A DNA stretch of 64,000 nucleotides, taken from NCBI RefSeq assembly GCF_900115265.1, contig NZ_FOVU01000008.1, positions 62,001-126,000 of the forward strand, in the 5' to 3' direction. Of the stretch, positions 43,129 through 51,191 are shown in pieces (within the stretch, counting starts at the first letter, position 1; every line of letters begins with the position of its first letter). This DNA is from Bradyrhizobium sp. Ghvi. GTDB taxonomy: Bacteria > Pseudomonadota > Alphaproteobacteria > Rhizobiales > Xanthobacteraceae. Made by a program: the position numbers and the translations under genes. Below the pieces are notes generated by a model that searched no databases, was not told the DNA's origin, and saw nothing but the letters and a program-made list of their open reading frames with translations.

Positions 43129-44567
43129 ATTTGCCTCATTGCCTCGGCCCATGCTCCATCGAGTCCGTAATAGACGAGACGGCTCTTGAATTTCGGAGTT
43201 GCAAGGTTGCACCTGTAGGTGCCCGATAGGCGACCCTGCTCGTCCTCCTCCTTGTATTCGAAGGCTGCGATGTCATTGGTGGTGATCACGTCCCCTTCGA
43301 GGCCGATCACCTCACTGATCTGGACGATACGACGTTGCCCGTCCCGCATGCGTTCGACCTGCACGATGAGATCGAGTGCAGCGACGATCTGCGCTCGAAT
43401 GGCCCGCGACGGCAGATTGACTTGTCCCATCTGCACCATATTTTCGATGCGGGTTAGGGCGTCCCGGGTACTATTCGCGTGGACTGTGGAGATCGAACCG
43501 TCATGGCCGGTGTTCATCGCCTGGAGCATGTCGAACGCTTCCGCGCTGCGAACCTCGCCAACGACGATCCGGTCGGGGCGCATACGCAGGGCGTTCACCA
43601 GCAGATCCCGTTGCGTCACCTGTCCTGTGCCCTCCAGACTGGGAGGCCGGGTCTCCAGGCTGATCACGTGCGGCTGCTGAAGCTGCAACTCCGCCGCGTC
43701 CTCGATCGTTACAATGCGTTCGCTGTGATCGATGAATTGACTCATCGCGTTCAGGAGTGTCGTTTTGCCGGATCCGGTACCGCCGGAGACCAGAACATTG
43801 AGCCGAGACCGGGCGGCGATCTCCAGCAGCTTTCCGATGGCCGCGGTCATTGAGCCATTTTCGATCAATCCGGCGATATCCAAACGGAGGCTTGGAAATT
43901 TCCGGATTGAGATGCACGGACTATGGATCGCCAGCGGCGGGAGAATGATGTTGACGCGGCTGCCATCCAGCAGGCGACAGTCCACCATCGGGCTGGATTC
44001 GTCGACGCGGCGGCCAACCTGCGCGGCAATCTTCTGAGCAACGGAGGCGATATGATCATTGTCCCGGAATCGCACCGCAATTCGTTCCAGCCTGCCGCTT
44101 CGCTCGACGTAGACGTTGCTAGGACCGTTCACCATGATATCGCTGATCGATTGATCGAGCAGCAGCGGACGAAGCGGTCCGTAGCCCGTCATGTCGTCGG
44201 CAATCTCGTCCGCGAGCTGAAGCTGCTCGCGCCCCGACAGCTCGAGCCGTTCCTGGTTGGCGATTTGATGGATGATCTCCTCGATCTGCCGCCGAAGAAC
44301 GTCCCGCGAAACGGTTGCCGCCACCGCTGGCTCGATCTGCTCGATGACCCGTTCACGCAACGACGCCGGGATCAGAGGGTGATGGACCGGGTCGTCGCGC
44401 CTTGACGCAGCTACGAGCACGTTCGGCGCAAGTGACGCGCCCATTGGCGTCGATGCAGCCAAGCTGGTCGCGGTCGGTGGCAAACCTGGCGCCGATGCAG
44501 GCAGGCTTGTCGCCGATGAAGGTATGTAAGCTGGCGCTTCGTCGTCACGCCTCCCGAACTTTTTCAT
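43125..44567 (-). CDS. cpaF: CpaF/TadA, pilus assembly ATPase
   Basis: 480 aa from ATG 44567, which overlaps the cpaE stop. The first 75 residues are a flexible Ala/Pro-rich segment. Secretion-ATPase motifs are intact: Walker A GGTGSGKTTLLNAM (near 260), Asp box IEDAAELQL, Walker B RPDRIVVGEVRSAEAF, His box GHDGSISTVHA. It powers both extension and retraction in Tad systems. Confidence 0.95.
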   Translation of the reverse strand: MKKFGRRDDEAPAYIPSSATSLPASAPGLPPTATSLAASTPMGASLAPNVLVAASRRDDPVHHPLIPASLRERVIEQIEPAVAATVSRDVLRRQIEEIIHQIANQERLELSGREQLQLADEIADDMTGYGPLRPLLLDQSISDIMVNGPSNVYVERSGRLERIAVRFRDNDHIASVAQKIAAQVGRRVDESSPMVDCRLLDGSRVNIILPPLAIHSPCISIRKFPSLRLDIAGLIENGSMTAAIGKLLEIAARSRLNVLVSGGTGSGKTTLLNAMSQFIDHSERIVTIEDAAELQLQQPHVISLETRPPSLEGTGQVTQRDLLVNALRMRPDRIVVGEVRSAEAFDMLQAMNTGHDGSISTVHANSTRDALTRIENMVQMGQVNLPSRAIRAQIVAALDLIVQVERMRDGQRRIVQISEVIGLEGDVITTNDIAAFEYKEEDEQGRLSGTYRCNLATPKFKSRLVYYGLDGAWAEAMRQI

Positions 44568-45769
44568 CGCAGATGTGCCGTGAGCACCCTCCTCCACCAG
44601 CTCTTCCGTTCGGCGCCGACACCGCTGATCTCCCGTACAATCGGTGCCAGGTGACGCCGCAATTTTCTGACGTGCTTCAGGGCTGGAATTCCCAGATTGA
44701 GCGCCTCCGTCATGCCCTTGCCGAGATCGGGAACGACGATGTCGGGCTCTGCACCCAGCGCCTTGACAACCGCCGCCCTCGGAAGCCCCCCGGGACGACC
44801 GGCCCGGTTGAGTAAGGTAAAGACCCGGTCTTTGCCCGCGATGTTGATCACGGCGGTGCGCAGCGCATGGGCATTGCGAAGTCCGGTCACCTCGGATTCG
44901 AGCAGCACCAATACGTGACGGGAAAGCGCAATCACGGGATAGATCGATGGCGGAAACGGGACGGGTACATCGACGACGATGTAGTTGAACCGTTGACGGA
45001 GCAGACCCAGCACGTGTCGTATGCCGGCTTCCGTGATTTCGAGCTGCGCATCGAGGTCCTCGTCGGCCGAGACCAGACAGACCCGCTCGTTGACTTCGAT
45101 TGCCGCTCGCTCGAGAAAGAGGGTGTCCGCCCGCATCGGATTTTCCAGAGCGATGCGCAGCCCCGGCCCGGGACGGACACCCAACATCACGGCGGCCTCG
45201 CCGCCTTGCAAATGAAGATCAAGCAGCGCCACCTTGGCCTTGGTGGTCTCGGCAAGTTGTAGTGCCAGATTGATCGCGATGCTCGTGGCGCCGGCGCCGC
45301 CCTGCGCCCCGCAGATCGAAACCACGTGACCGCCACGGTCGATTTGGTTGGTGGCAACGTCGCCGAGCAGCTTGGGGCGCAACTGGTCCAGCACCAGATC
45401 TCGCGTGAGCGGCCGCGGCAGATACTCGGCCAGCCCGAGTTCCAGAAGCTCACGGTAGAAAGTGATCTCCCTGTTCTCGCCGATCACGGCTACGCGGACA
45501 TCGGGCGGACAAACGCCGGCCAGCCTTTCCAGCTCGGTGAAGGGATCATCGATGCCGCTGATGTCTGTTACCAGCGCGAACAGGTCTGTGTCGGATTCCA
45601 GCATCCGTATCGCATTGCGGATCGTACCGCGCCTGATCGAGAGGTTGGCGCCTTCGAGGCCCTTGCGCAAAGCCGCGGCGCTGATCTCGTCATTTACGAA
45701 ACAGACGATGCGGTTACGCGTGACGATCGATGTCGATTCTTCGGGCGGAGGAGCTATGGCGATGTTCAT
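44564..45769 (-). CDS. cpaE: CpaE/TadZ, receiver-like/ParA-like pilus localisation ATPase
   Basis: 401 aa from ATG 45769. N-terminal atypical receiver domain (20-140), then a ParA/MinD-like domain with a deviant Walker A GAQGGAGATSIAINLA (near 155) lacking the usual invariant first lysine, and VALLDLHLQGGEAAVMLG. It positions the Tad machinery. The start overlaps the cpaB stop by one base. Confidence 0.9.
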   Translation of the reverse strand: MNIAIAPPPEESTSIVTRNRIVCFVNDEISAAALRKGLEGANLSIRRGTIRNAIRMLESDTDLFALVTDISGIDDPFTELERLAGVCPPDVRVAVIGENREITFYRELLELGLAEYLPRPLTRDLVLDQLRPKLLGDVATNQIDRGGHVVSICGAQGGAGATSIAINLALQLAETTKAKVALLDLHLQGGEAAVMLGVRPGPGLRIALENPMRADTLFLERAAIEVNERVCLVSADEDLDAQLEITEAGIRHVLGLLRQRFNYIVVDVPVPFPPSIYPVIALSRHVLVLLESEVTGLRNAHALRTAVINIAGKDRVFTLLNRAGRPGGLPRAAVVKALGAEPDIVVPDLGKGMTEALNLGIPALKHVRKLRRHLAPIVREISGVGAERKSWWRRVLTAHLR

Positions 45770-46728
45770 CAACGTTTCTCCGAAACTCTGTTGACATAAC
45801 CTTCGGCCGTTGCGGTCTGGTGCACAACTTCCGAGGCCCCCTCGCAACTGACGAGAGCGTCCTCGTCTTGCTTTCTGACCGTGTATTGCTTGGCCTCGCC
45901 GCCCGAATGAATGACGACTGCCGTTCTCTGGCGTGCGATCGCGTACTGGCGAGCAAGCTCCGGGGACACATCACAGCTCGACATCGCGCCGGTGTCGGCC
46001 TTGTCCCATTGATCGACTGCAGCACGCACGGCCAGAGACAGCGTTCCGAGCTGCTTTGCCACGGTGACTTTCTTGACCTGCTCCTGCGCAAGCTCCAGGG
46101 ACACGGTTTGCGTTTGCTTGCCTGCCATTCCGCCAATTGGTCGTGCACCCTGCGCGATCTCCTGGTCGACCGCGATGACCCGAACGTTGCGCAGAACGGT
46201 CTCGCTCAGGGCTCGACGTGCGGTGTCGACCTTCTCGAATACCTGGGTCAATACGACGTCCACGTGATCACCCGGCCTGATCAGGCCGGAGACACCCGCC
46301 TCCTCGTCAACCTTGATGCTGATGGCACGGCTGTCCGGTGCAAGGACGCTGGCCAGGAAGCCTCGATCCCGCGGACGCAGAATGTCCTGCAGCGTCACGG
46401 GACTGCCCGCTTCAACGAACCTGCGGATCAGAGAACCGGGAAGTCCGGCCTTCGACTCGGGCGTTTCAAGGATCGCGCCCTGGGGAATGCGCTCCGGTGG
46501 CACCGATCGCACGGTGAAATCTTCTTCGCGGGCCAAAGTCCCCTTCGGCAAGGGCCGCGCCGCGACAAAGTATCCGACGGTCGTCGCCGGTGCGGGTGCC
46601 GTCTCGGTGACTTGCGCCGGAGCCGGAGCGGGCGCCTTCGGCAGGTTCATGTTATAGGCGATAAGCCCGAACGCCGTGGTTGCGAGCAGAAGCACCATGA
46701 TGATCGACAGACGCAACGCGGATGACAT
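45769..46728 (-). CDS. cpaB: CpaB/RcpC, Tad periplasmic assembly protein
   Basis: 319 aa. One N-terminal membrane anchor (SIIMVLLLATTAFGLIAY), a Pro/Ala linker and SAF/RcpC domain (RPLPKGTLAREEDFTVRSVP, LIRPGDHVDVVLTQVF) near residues 55-160. It links the inner-membrane complex to the secretin. One base separates it from cpaA. Confidence 0.92.
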   Translation of the reverse strand: MSSALRLSIIMVLLLATTAFGLIAYNMNLPKAPAPAPAQVTETAPAPATTVGYFVAARPLPKGTLAREEDFTVRSVPPERIPQGAILETPESKAGLPGSLIRRFVEAGSPVTLQDILRPRDRGFLASVLAPDSRAISIKVDEEAGVSGLIRPGDHVDVVLTQVFEKVDTARRALSETVLRNVRVIAVDQEIAQGARPIGGMAGKQTQTVSLELAQEQVKKVTVAKQLGTLSLAVRAAVDQWDKADTGAMSSCDVSPELARQYAIARQRTAVVIHSGGEAKQYTVRKQDEDALVSCEGASEVVHQTATAEGYVNRVSEKR

Positions 46729-46729
46729 C

Positions 46730-47236
46730 TCACAATCCTTTGCTCAAAATCGTCCAGATACCCCCGCACGCGATTGCAACTCCGTAGGGCAGCGGGGCGT
46801 GTCGCAAATGGCGCCAACGTTCGATCGCGTAAACCCGGCGTGGGAGTGACGATTTGGCGGGTGCCAGTTTGGGATGAGGCAGGTGGCGCATCATCAGATG
46901 CACCAGGGCGAGAACGCCGCCGGCCAGCGCAGTTATGGTCACGAGCTGAATCTGGCCGGTCGGCGGAAAGCCGATCGCCAGCGCAGTCAGCAATTTGACA
47001 TCGCCGCCGCCAATTCCTCCGCGCGCGTACAGGACGAACATCAGCAGAAAGAGGATCGCGGCCGATATCAGCGACTCGGCGACTTGCATTGGGTTGGGCA
47101 ATTGACTGGCGATCCCTAGAGCCGCCAGCGCCAGACACATTTCGTTTCGGATCAAGCGCGTCGCAACATCGATCGTTGCAACGTGAAGCAACAATACGAT
47201 TTCAAGAATCGAGGCTGTGGGAGCAATCCAACTCAT
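46730..47236 (-). CDS. cpaA: CpaA/TadV, prepilin peptidase
   Basis: 168 aa from ATG 47236. Type IV prepilin peptidase reduced to the protease core: two catalytic aspartates in TIDVATRLIRN (D23) and GGIGGGDVKLL (D79, the GxGD motif), with several membrane helices. The N-terminal methyltransferase domain of classical PilD is absent, as is normal for TadV. It would process the Flp pilin and TadE/TadG-like pseudopilins in this locus. Confidence 0.9.
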   Translation of the reverse strand: MSWIAPTASILEIVLLLHVATIDVATRLIRNEMCLALAALGIASQLPNPMQVAESLISAAILFLLMFVLYARGGIGGGDVKLLTALAIGFPPTGQIQLVTITALAGGVLALVHLMMRHLPHPKLAPAKSSLPRRVYAIERWRHLRHAPLPYGVAIACGGIWTILSKGL

Positions 47237-47337
47237 GAATGCACGCCTCAGAAAAGCGGAACGCGCGCGAGCTAAGGGGGAGTACGAGCAAAGGGGGGCG
47301 CATTGGAATTGCCCCCCTCTGGCGCCCGATGGCCGTA

Positions 47338-47553
47338 TCAGCCAGCGATCGCAGTAGCGAAAGCGGTGGTGATAGCGGTGATCCCGGTCGTCAGCGCGGC
47401 CCCGATCTGCCCACCGGCTCCACCACCGAACACAGCACCCACTGCGCCAACGATGCAAACCGCGACGATGATGTACTCGAATGACACCACGCCGTTCTGG
47501 TCCGTCCGCAGACGCTTCAACGCTTCCTTGGTCTCGATGAAATGTTGCAACAT
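47338..47553 (-). CDS. flp: Flp/Fap-type major pilin
   Basis: 71 aa from ATG 47553 with GAAGGGA upstream. Leader of about 17 residues ends at the glycine of DQNGVVSFEYIIVAVCIVGA, with Glu-Tyr at +5/+6 (hallmark of Flp pilins). A hydrophobic Gly/Ala-rich helix follows. It is the first gene of the main operon, separated from cpaA by 101 bp, and is probably the most strongly expressed. Confidence 0.93.
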   Translation of the reverse strand: MLQHFIETKEALKRLRTDQNGVVSFEYIIVAVCIVGAVGAVFGGGAGGQIGAALTTGITAITTAFATAIAG

Positions 47554-47644
47554 AGGAAGAATCCCTTCGTTCAAGATGAATTTGCAGCACCTCGGCAACT
47601 TGCAGCGGCTGCGGATTTATGTCCGGCCCCGCCAGCGACAAACT

Positions 47645-47682
47645 ATTCATTAAATATTTATTATCGTCAACATTTAATGAAT
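47645..47682. promoter_or_regulatory. 11-bp inverted repeat upstream of the flp pilin gene
   Basis: ATTCATTAAAT (47645-47655) is repeated in inverse as ATTTAATGAAT (47672-47682), with 16 bp between the arms. It lies 92-129 bp upstream of the pilin start. The arm core TCATTAAAT recurs at 48142-48150. It could be a regulator site or a DNA secondary-structure element; the regulator is unknown. Confidence 0.6.
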
Positions 47683-48140
47683 TAACGGCTTGGGTATAAT
47701 TAACGCGCCAAAAAACAGGCAACGAAATCCAGAAAATAGCAAAACCAACGCAATATGAAGGTGTTGGCAGACCGCGGCAGATTATGGACGGGGCAGCCGG
47801 CCGAGAGTCGATAAAGATTCACCGGATTATCACGGGGTCACCGGCGGTATAATCTTTATTATTCTGAAGTTCGCGAACTGGATGAGCTATGGCGCTGCAT
47901 CAGCGTGTCAGCGGGTCGCCGTAGCCGCCGTGCGCCTTGCTCTGCCCCGACATGATCCTTTGCGATTTCTGACGTTGCGATGCCCTGCAGGAAGCTTCGC
48001 GTCTCCTGTTGCTGTCCCGCGCGCACCTTTCTCGTTCGCTTTAACGCGCAACAGGGCCCCGGCAAGCCGCATTCGAAATCCATGTGAAGCTGAAACCGAA
48101 ACCAATTCCCGGTTGGCTCGCAAAATCGATCAAATCGACC

Positions 48141-48177
48141 GTCATTAAATGACATATTTGATTATTGTATATAATCA
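48141..48177. promoter_or_regulatory. Two adjacent palindromes upstream of a small gene
   Basis: GTCATT-A-AATGAC (48141-48153) and TGATTAT-N5-ATAATCA (48159-48177) are exact inverted repeats separated by 5 bp and end 60 bp before the ATG at 48238. The first shares its TCATTAAAT core with the inverted repeat upstream of flp. The spacing and symmetry suggest operator sites for dimeric regulators; nothing more can be said. Confidence 0.5.
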
Positions 48178-48237
48178 TGATGACTCCATCGCAAAGTTGA
48201 AAAATATGTTGGGAAAAAGAAAACATGGGAGGTTGGA

Positions 48238-48375
48238 ATGGAAGCTGCCCGCCGCTTTCGCGCAATGGCGTTGCTTTGTCGACAGGCCGCCGCACTGCAA
48301 CCTGAGAGAAGCTGGAAACTGCTTGCAGAGGCAGAGTACTGGGAGCATTTGGCGGCTGCGGCTGTAGCTCATTGA
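48238..48375 (+). CDS. Small helical protein, 45 aa
   Basis: 45 aa beginning MEAARRFRAMALLCRQAAAL, with a central QPERSWKLLAEAEYWEHLAAA. GGGAGG at 48227-48232 is an excellent Shine-Dalgarno with 5-bp spacing. It resembles the many short Bradyrhizobium proteins of pattern RYRAMAxLCRQ...LLAEAEYWEHLA, known only as hypothetical. It consists of two amphipathic helices with no membrane segment. It is too short for most gene callers. Confidence 0.75.
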   Translation: MEAARRFRAMALLCRQAAALQPERSWKLLAEAEYWEHLAAAAVAH

Positions 48376-48445
48376 GCTTCGGTCGAACGTTCTTTGTCTT
48401 TCTTTTCGTCGACTTCTTACTTCAAGTCATTTTCTGAGGCATGTG

Positions 48446-48619
48446 ATGTCGAGTACGCGTCGGATTTGTTCGAGTGCCGTTCTGAGCGAACGGCACCAGG
48501 CGCTTCTGGAGGAGCTTAGAGAGGTGGAGAAGCTTCGAAGTAAGCTCCGACATGTAGAAGCAAAAACAATCGGCAGAAGACGGCGTATCAAAGCGAGCAA
48601 CAGAGCAAGAGCTGTTTAG
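48446..48619 (+). CDS. Small basic coiled-coil-like protein, 57 aa
   Basis: 57 aa. The centre (LLEELREVEKLRSKLRHVEA) has heptad-like spacing and the C-terminus is basic (RRRRIKASNRARA). TGAGG at 48434-48438 is a fair Shine-Dalgarno. It follows the 45-aa gene by 70 bp in the same direction. No family recognised; may be a DNA-associated accessory protein or a chance frame. Confidence 0.45.
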   Translation: MSSTRRICSSAVLSERHQALLEELREVEKLRSKLRHVEAKTIGRRRRIKASNRARAV

Positions 48620-49110
48620 AGACCGGCCGGGTCCGAAGCTCGACCCGCGTTGGCTCACTCGCGCTATTCGATGAACGGATTGCCCACGTTCCTCGCATCT
48701 GCCACGACCTTGAAAGAGGATTGGGCGCCTCATCCCCGCAGTAGCGAGCCTCGGCGACGACGTTGCTGAGACATGTCGCCGACCGGCTAGGCCGGTTGCT
48801 CCACAACGCTTGAACCAACTCGGCGGCGGACAACGCGATGAATTAATTGTATTCTTGGGCACCTAATTGATAACGGTCCAGCACCCCAGGGATGCCGTCA
48901 ACGCAAGATACCTGGAGGTCACAATACGTCGATAACCCCTCGCAGCGAATTAAAGACTCCGCCACGATATTACCATTATCGCGCCTTTCTCCCTGCCACC
49001 TCTCGCATTTAAATGTGGATTGCACCGATCATTATCTAACTGACGGCTTGTCTGCTCCCGGATTTCCGACTTGTCTGCCTGGGCCTTATGCCCAAGATTC
49101 GGATGGAGTC
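48620..49110. other. Intergenic stretch upstream of the H-NS-like gene
   Basis: About 490 bp without a convincing gene. AT-rich patches (for example around 48840-48875 and 48955-49035) probably serve as promoter for the H-NS-like gene. No repeat of note was seen. Confidence 0.5.
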
Positions 49111-49452
49111 ATGAACACCGCGCATTTCAGTTCGCTCTCGGTTGACGAGCTCTGGATACTTCATCAAGACATCGCCGCCAAACTCACGCAGAAAATATTG
49201 GCGCAAAAAGCACATCTGGAGGAAAGGCTCCGCAGGATTGGACTGGCCAACGAGCTCACACGGCTCAATCATAAGCGCCGCCGTCCATATCCGCCCGTCC
49301 GTCCCAAATATCGCAATCCGAAGAACCCAGCGGAGACATGGTCGGGTCGCGGCAGGCAGCCGCGATGGCTGCGGCCGCAGCTTCGAAGCGGCCGAAATTT
49401 GGACGATTTCCTGATCGATCAGGCTTCAGAGCAAAAACGGCACACAAATTGA
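49111..49452 (+). CDS. H-NS family nucleoid-associated protein
   Basis: 113 aa from ATG 49111 (GGAG just upstream); the frame is open further but has no family residues. N-terminal coiled-coil oligomerisation helix LSVDELWILHQDIAAKLTQK and LAQKAHLEERLRRI (residues 6-44), then the H-NS/HvrA-like DNA-binding motif RPKYRNPKNPAETWSGRGRQPRWL (residues 69-92, read as two parts), which contains the GRGRQP AT-hook-like loop. Such proteins silence AT-rich, horizontally acquired DNA. Its place next to AT-rich palindromes and the pilus locus is suggestive. Confidence 0.9.
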   Translation: MNTAHFSSLSVDELWILHQDIAAKLTQKILAQKAHLEERLRRIGLANELTRLNHKRRRPYPPVRPKYRNPKNPAETWSGRGRQPRWLRPQLRSGRNLDDFLIDQASEQKRHTN

Positions 49453-49666
49453 GCGCCGATTGCGGCATTGGATGGGAATGCTAGCGCCGGCTGTCACCTC
49501 TGGGGCTCCGAGCTTTTCACATCATCGTTAAAACGCGCGTCATAAGCATGCTTGGAGGCATGGCGATAGGAGGGCACTTGCGGTCTGCGTGATGGTCTAG
49601 CTGAATCGCTGGGGAGCGGCGCAATGAAGACATCGACGAGAATTTCAAGCGCGCGACGGCCCGCGT

Positions 49667-49957
49667 CTAATCATGGTGACCTCTGAAGTGTCGCCCAACC
49701 GCATTGCACGCTCGAAGGAATGGAAGGAGGAGGACAAAAAGAACTCTGATTGCGATCGGCGTCATCCCGCGCCGCAGGAGTGGTGGGTCATGATCGTGCA
49801 GGCGACCGGCGGTCGTGTCGATCGTCACCGGAGATGGAATTCCTGCGCGCTGAGTCGGTCCCGGTCTGCGCGAGGGCAGGACGACGACAACGAACAGAAC
49901 GTTCACCAGTAGCCATATTCCCACAATGAGAAGGAAAGTACGCACGAGAACGACCAT
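49667..49957 (-). CDS. Small two-helix membrane protein, hypothetical
   Basis: 96 aa from ATG 49957. Two hydrophobic segments: VRTFLLIVGIWLLVNVLFVVVV (residues 4-26) and PIAIRVLFVLLLPFLRA (about 67-83), with a polar Pro/Arg-rich loop. A longer frame begins at 50065, but its extra residues are not membrane-like. No family recognised. The plus strand here is not coding. Confidence 0.55.
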   Translation of the reverse strand: MVVLVRTFLLIVGIWLLVNVLFVVVVLPSRRPGPTQRAGIPSPVTIDTTAGRLHDHDPPLLRRGMTPIAIRVLFVLLLPFLRACNAVGRHFRGHHD

Positions 49958-50428
49958 CGTTGGTCTAAAATCTGCCGGGCTTACTCCTGCCTCATACCCG
50001 GCACGCAGCCGGCAACACCGCGTTCGCGGACAGAGCCGCTTCAGCGCAGCCGGCAAATTTGGCATCTCTCGATGCCATGGGTCCTGAGCGCTTCGCGGGC
50101 GTCCAGGATTGCTCGCAGCCTAGTCCCGCGCAATACTCGCGTCTGTGCGCTTTCGAACATTCATGCCCCTTCAAGTATGCTAGGTCTATGCATCATGCGG
50201 CGAGAGCCGGAACAGGGATGGCTCATCCGTCGGGACGGCCGTCCTCACCCGCAATCCCTGAACAGGGGGCGGGACATGGAGCACGGCCAAATATCGCAGC
50301 ACGATGAGCGGCGAATTTGGCGGTCTGCACAGAGCCAGTATCGAGTTTCGGCAGTTGACTCCCAGTGGATCCGAACAAGCAAACTGATTGCTCGGGCGAG
50401 GATAAGTTTAAAAGCTAAGCCGGCACAC
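49958..50428. other. Intergenic stretch
   Basis: About 470 bp. An open frame runs on the plus strand from 50072 into the next gene, but its residues up to 50428 look non-coding. No repeats or RNA genes seen. Confidence 0.45.
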
Positions 50429-50665
50429 ATGAAGGACCTCCAACGACGTTTGGAAAAGGTCCGCGCTGACGCCAGAGAGTTTAGGCTGATGAGTCAGCAG
50501 GCGACGGACATAGAAAAGCGCGAACTGTTTAAGCGCTTGGCGGATGAGCTCGCCTTCGAGGCTCTCGAGCTTGAGCTAATCGTGAAGAAAAATGAGCCAG
50601 CTGATCCGTGCGAAAAGCACGAGGTCGTGGAGTTTAAGCCACCCTCTCAGCGAAAGCGCGGCTGA
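50429..50665 (+). CDS. Small helical protein, hypothetical
   Basis: 78 aa from ATG 50429, starting MKDLQRRLEKVRADAREFRL and with a middle helix DIEKRELFKRLADELAFEALE. All-helical, charged, coiled-coil-like, ending in a lysine-rich tail. Proteins with a KRELFxRLAxxL pattern are common short hypothetical proteins of Bradyrhizobium. The exact start is uncertain because the frame is open upstream. It is the last gene before the tRNA fragment. Confidence 0.55.
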   Translation: MKDLQRRLEKVRADAREFRLMSQQATDIEKRELFKRLADELAFEALELELIVKKNEPADPCEKHEVVEFKPPSQRKRG

Positions 50666-50872
50666 CTTGCGACGGACAGAACAGATAGTCCGTTTTGCCC
50701 GCCCCAATATCCTATTCTACGACAAGCACGTAATCAACTTGTCCCCATCGGATCCGTGCGCTGTATCGAATGGGTGAAGAGTAAACAAGGGAAAAGCCGA
50801 ATCGCAATCCGGCCGCGTTCACCCTGGTTAGAAAACGCCGCACCAGAGGCGCTTTGTTCTATCGAAGAATTT

Positions 50873-50889
50873 AAAAAAGCCCCGCGGGC
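50873..50889 (-). terminator. Rho-independent terminator reading left from the tRNA fragment
   Basis: On the minus strand GCCC-GCG-GGGC (50889-50879) is followed by six T residues (50878-50873). It lies 15 bp downstream of the CCA end of the tRNA-Lys remnant, exactly where the terminator of an intact tRNA gene would sit, so it has probably been inherited with it. Confidence 0.6.
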
Positions 50890-50904
50890 CTATTTCCTCA
50901 ATGG

Positions 50905-50954
50905 TGGTGGGCGCACCAGGGCTCGAACCTGGGACCCGCTGATTAAGAGTTCAG
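50905..50954 (-). pseudogene. 3' half of a tRNA-Lys(CTT) gene
   Basis: On the minus strand the anticodon loop CTCTTAAT, variable region, T-arm (CCAGG-TTCGAGC-CCTGG), acceptor 3' strand TGCGCCC, discriminator A and encoded CCA are present. The anticodon stem has an extra base, and the 5' half (D-arm and 5' acceptor GGGCGCA) is absent; the adjoining sequence is unrelated. Such 3' tRNA halves are typical attachment-site leftovers of tyrosine-recombinase elements. It is not a working tRNA. The rest of 50666-51191 holds no gene. Confidence 0.8.
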
Positions 50955-51191
50955 GCCCCGGGTGGAGCACAATCAATGACTCACCGGTCGCTCCGCCGGG
51001 CTTATCGGGCTGGAAATGGGCATTCGTCGCACGATCCTCGTCGTTACAATGCCTGATCTGAGGGGCCTATTCTGACTTTACGGGTCAATGGCGGGTACAT
51101 TCGGCTTGAGCTGCGGCTTTGCGACAGCGCGCGACAGATCGGGGCAGTGAGCCCCATTTGTGCTGCGCACTCGCAGGGCTCTGTCGCAACA

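Larger units (their letters stand above)
47554..48237. other. AT-richer regulatory region upstream of the pilin
   Basis: 684 bp without a recognisable gene; the short frames on both strands do not look coding. The first 150 bp contain a long inverted repeat (47645-47682) and TTAAC half sites (near 47682 and 47700), and the far end two palindromes (48141-48177). Base composition is clearly lower in GC than neighbours. This must contain the flp promoter reading leftward and the promoter of the small gene at 48238. Confidence 0.6.

Noticed and set aside
47682..47705. CtrA box upstream of the pilin (TTAA-N7-TTAA)
   Set aside because: TTAAC half sites occur, but the spacing does not match the CtrA consensus.
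47859..48155. 98-codon minus-strand frame upstream of the pilin
   Set aside because: No family features, mixed composition and no ribosome site; the region looks regulatory.
48149..48367. 72-codon frame overlapping the 45-aa gene
   Set aside because: Its start lies within the GTCATTAAATGAC palindrome and it has no Shine-Dalgarno, whereas the overlapping 45-codon frame has an excellent one.
50756..51061. 101-codon plus-strand frame containing GGGRTRARTWDPLIKS
   Set aside because: That stretch is the translated complement of the tRNA-Lys 3' half; such frames are a familiar false gene call.
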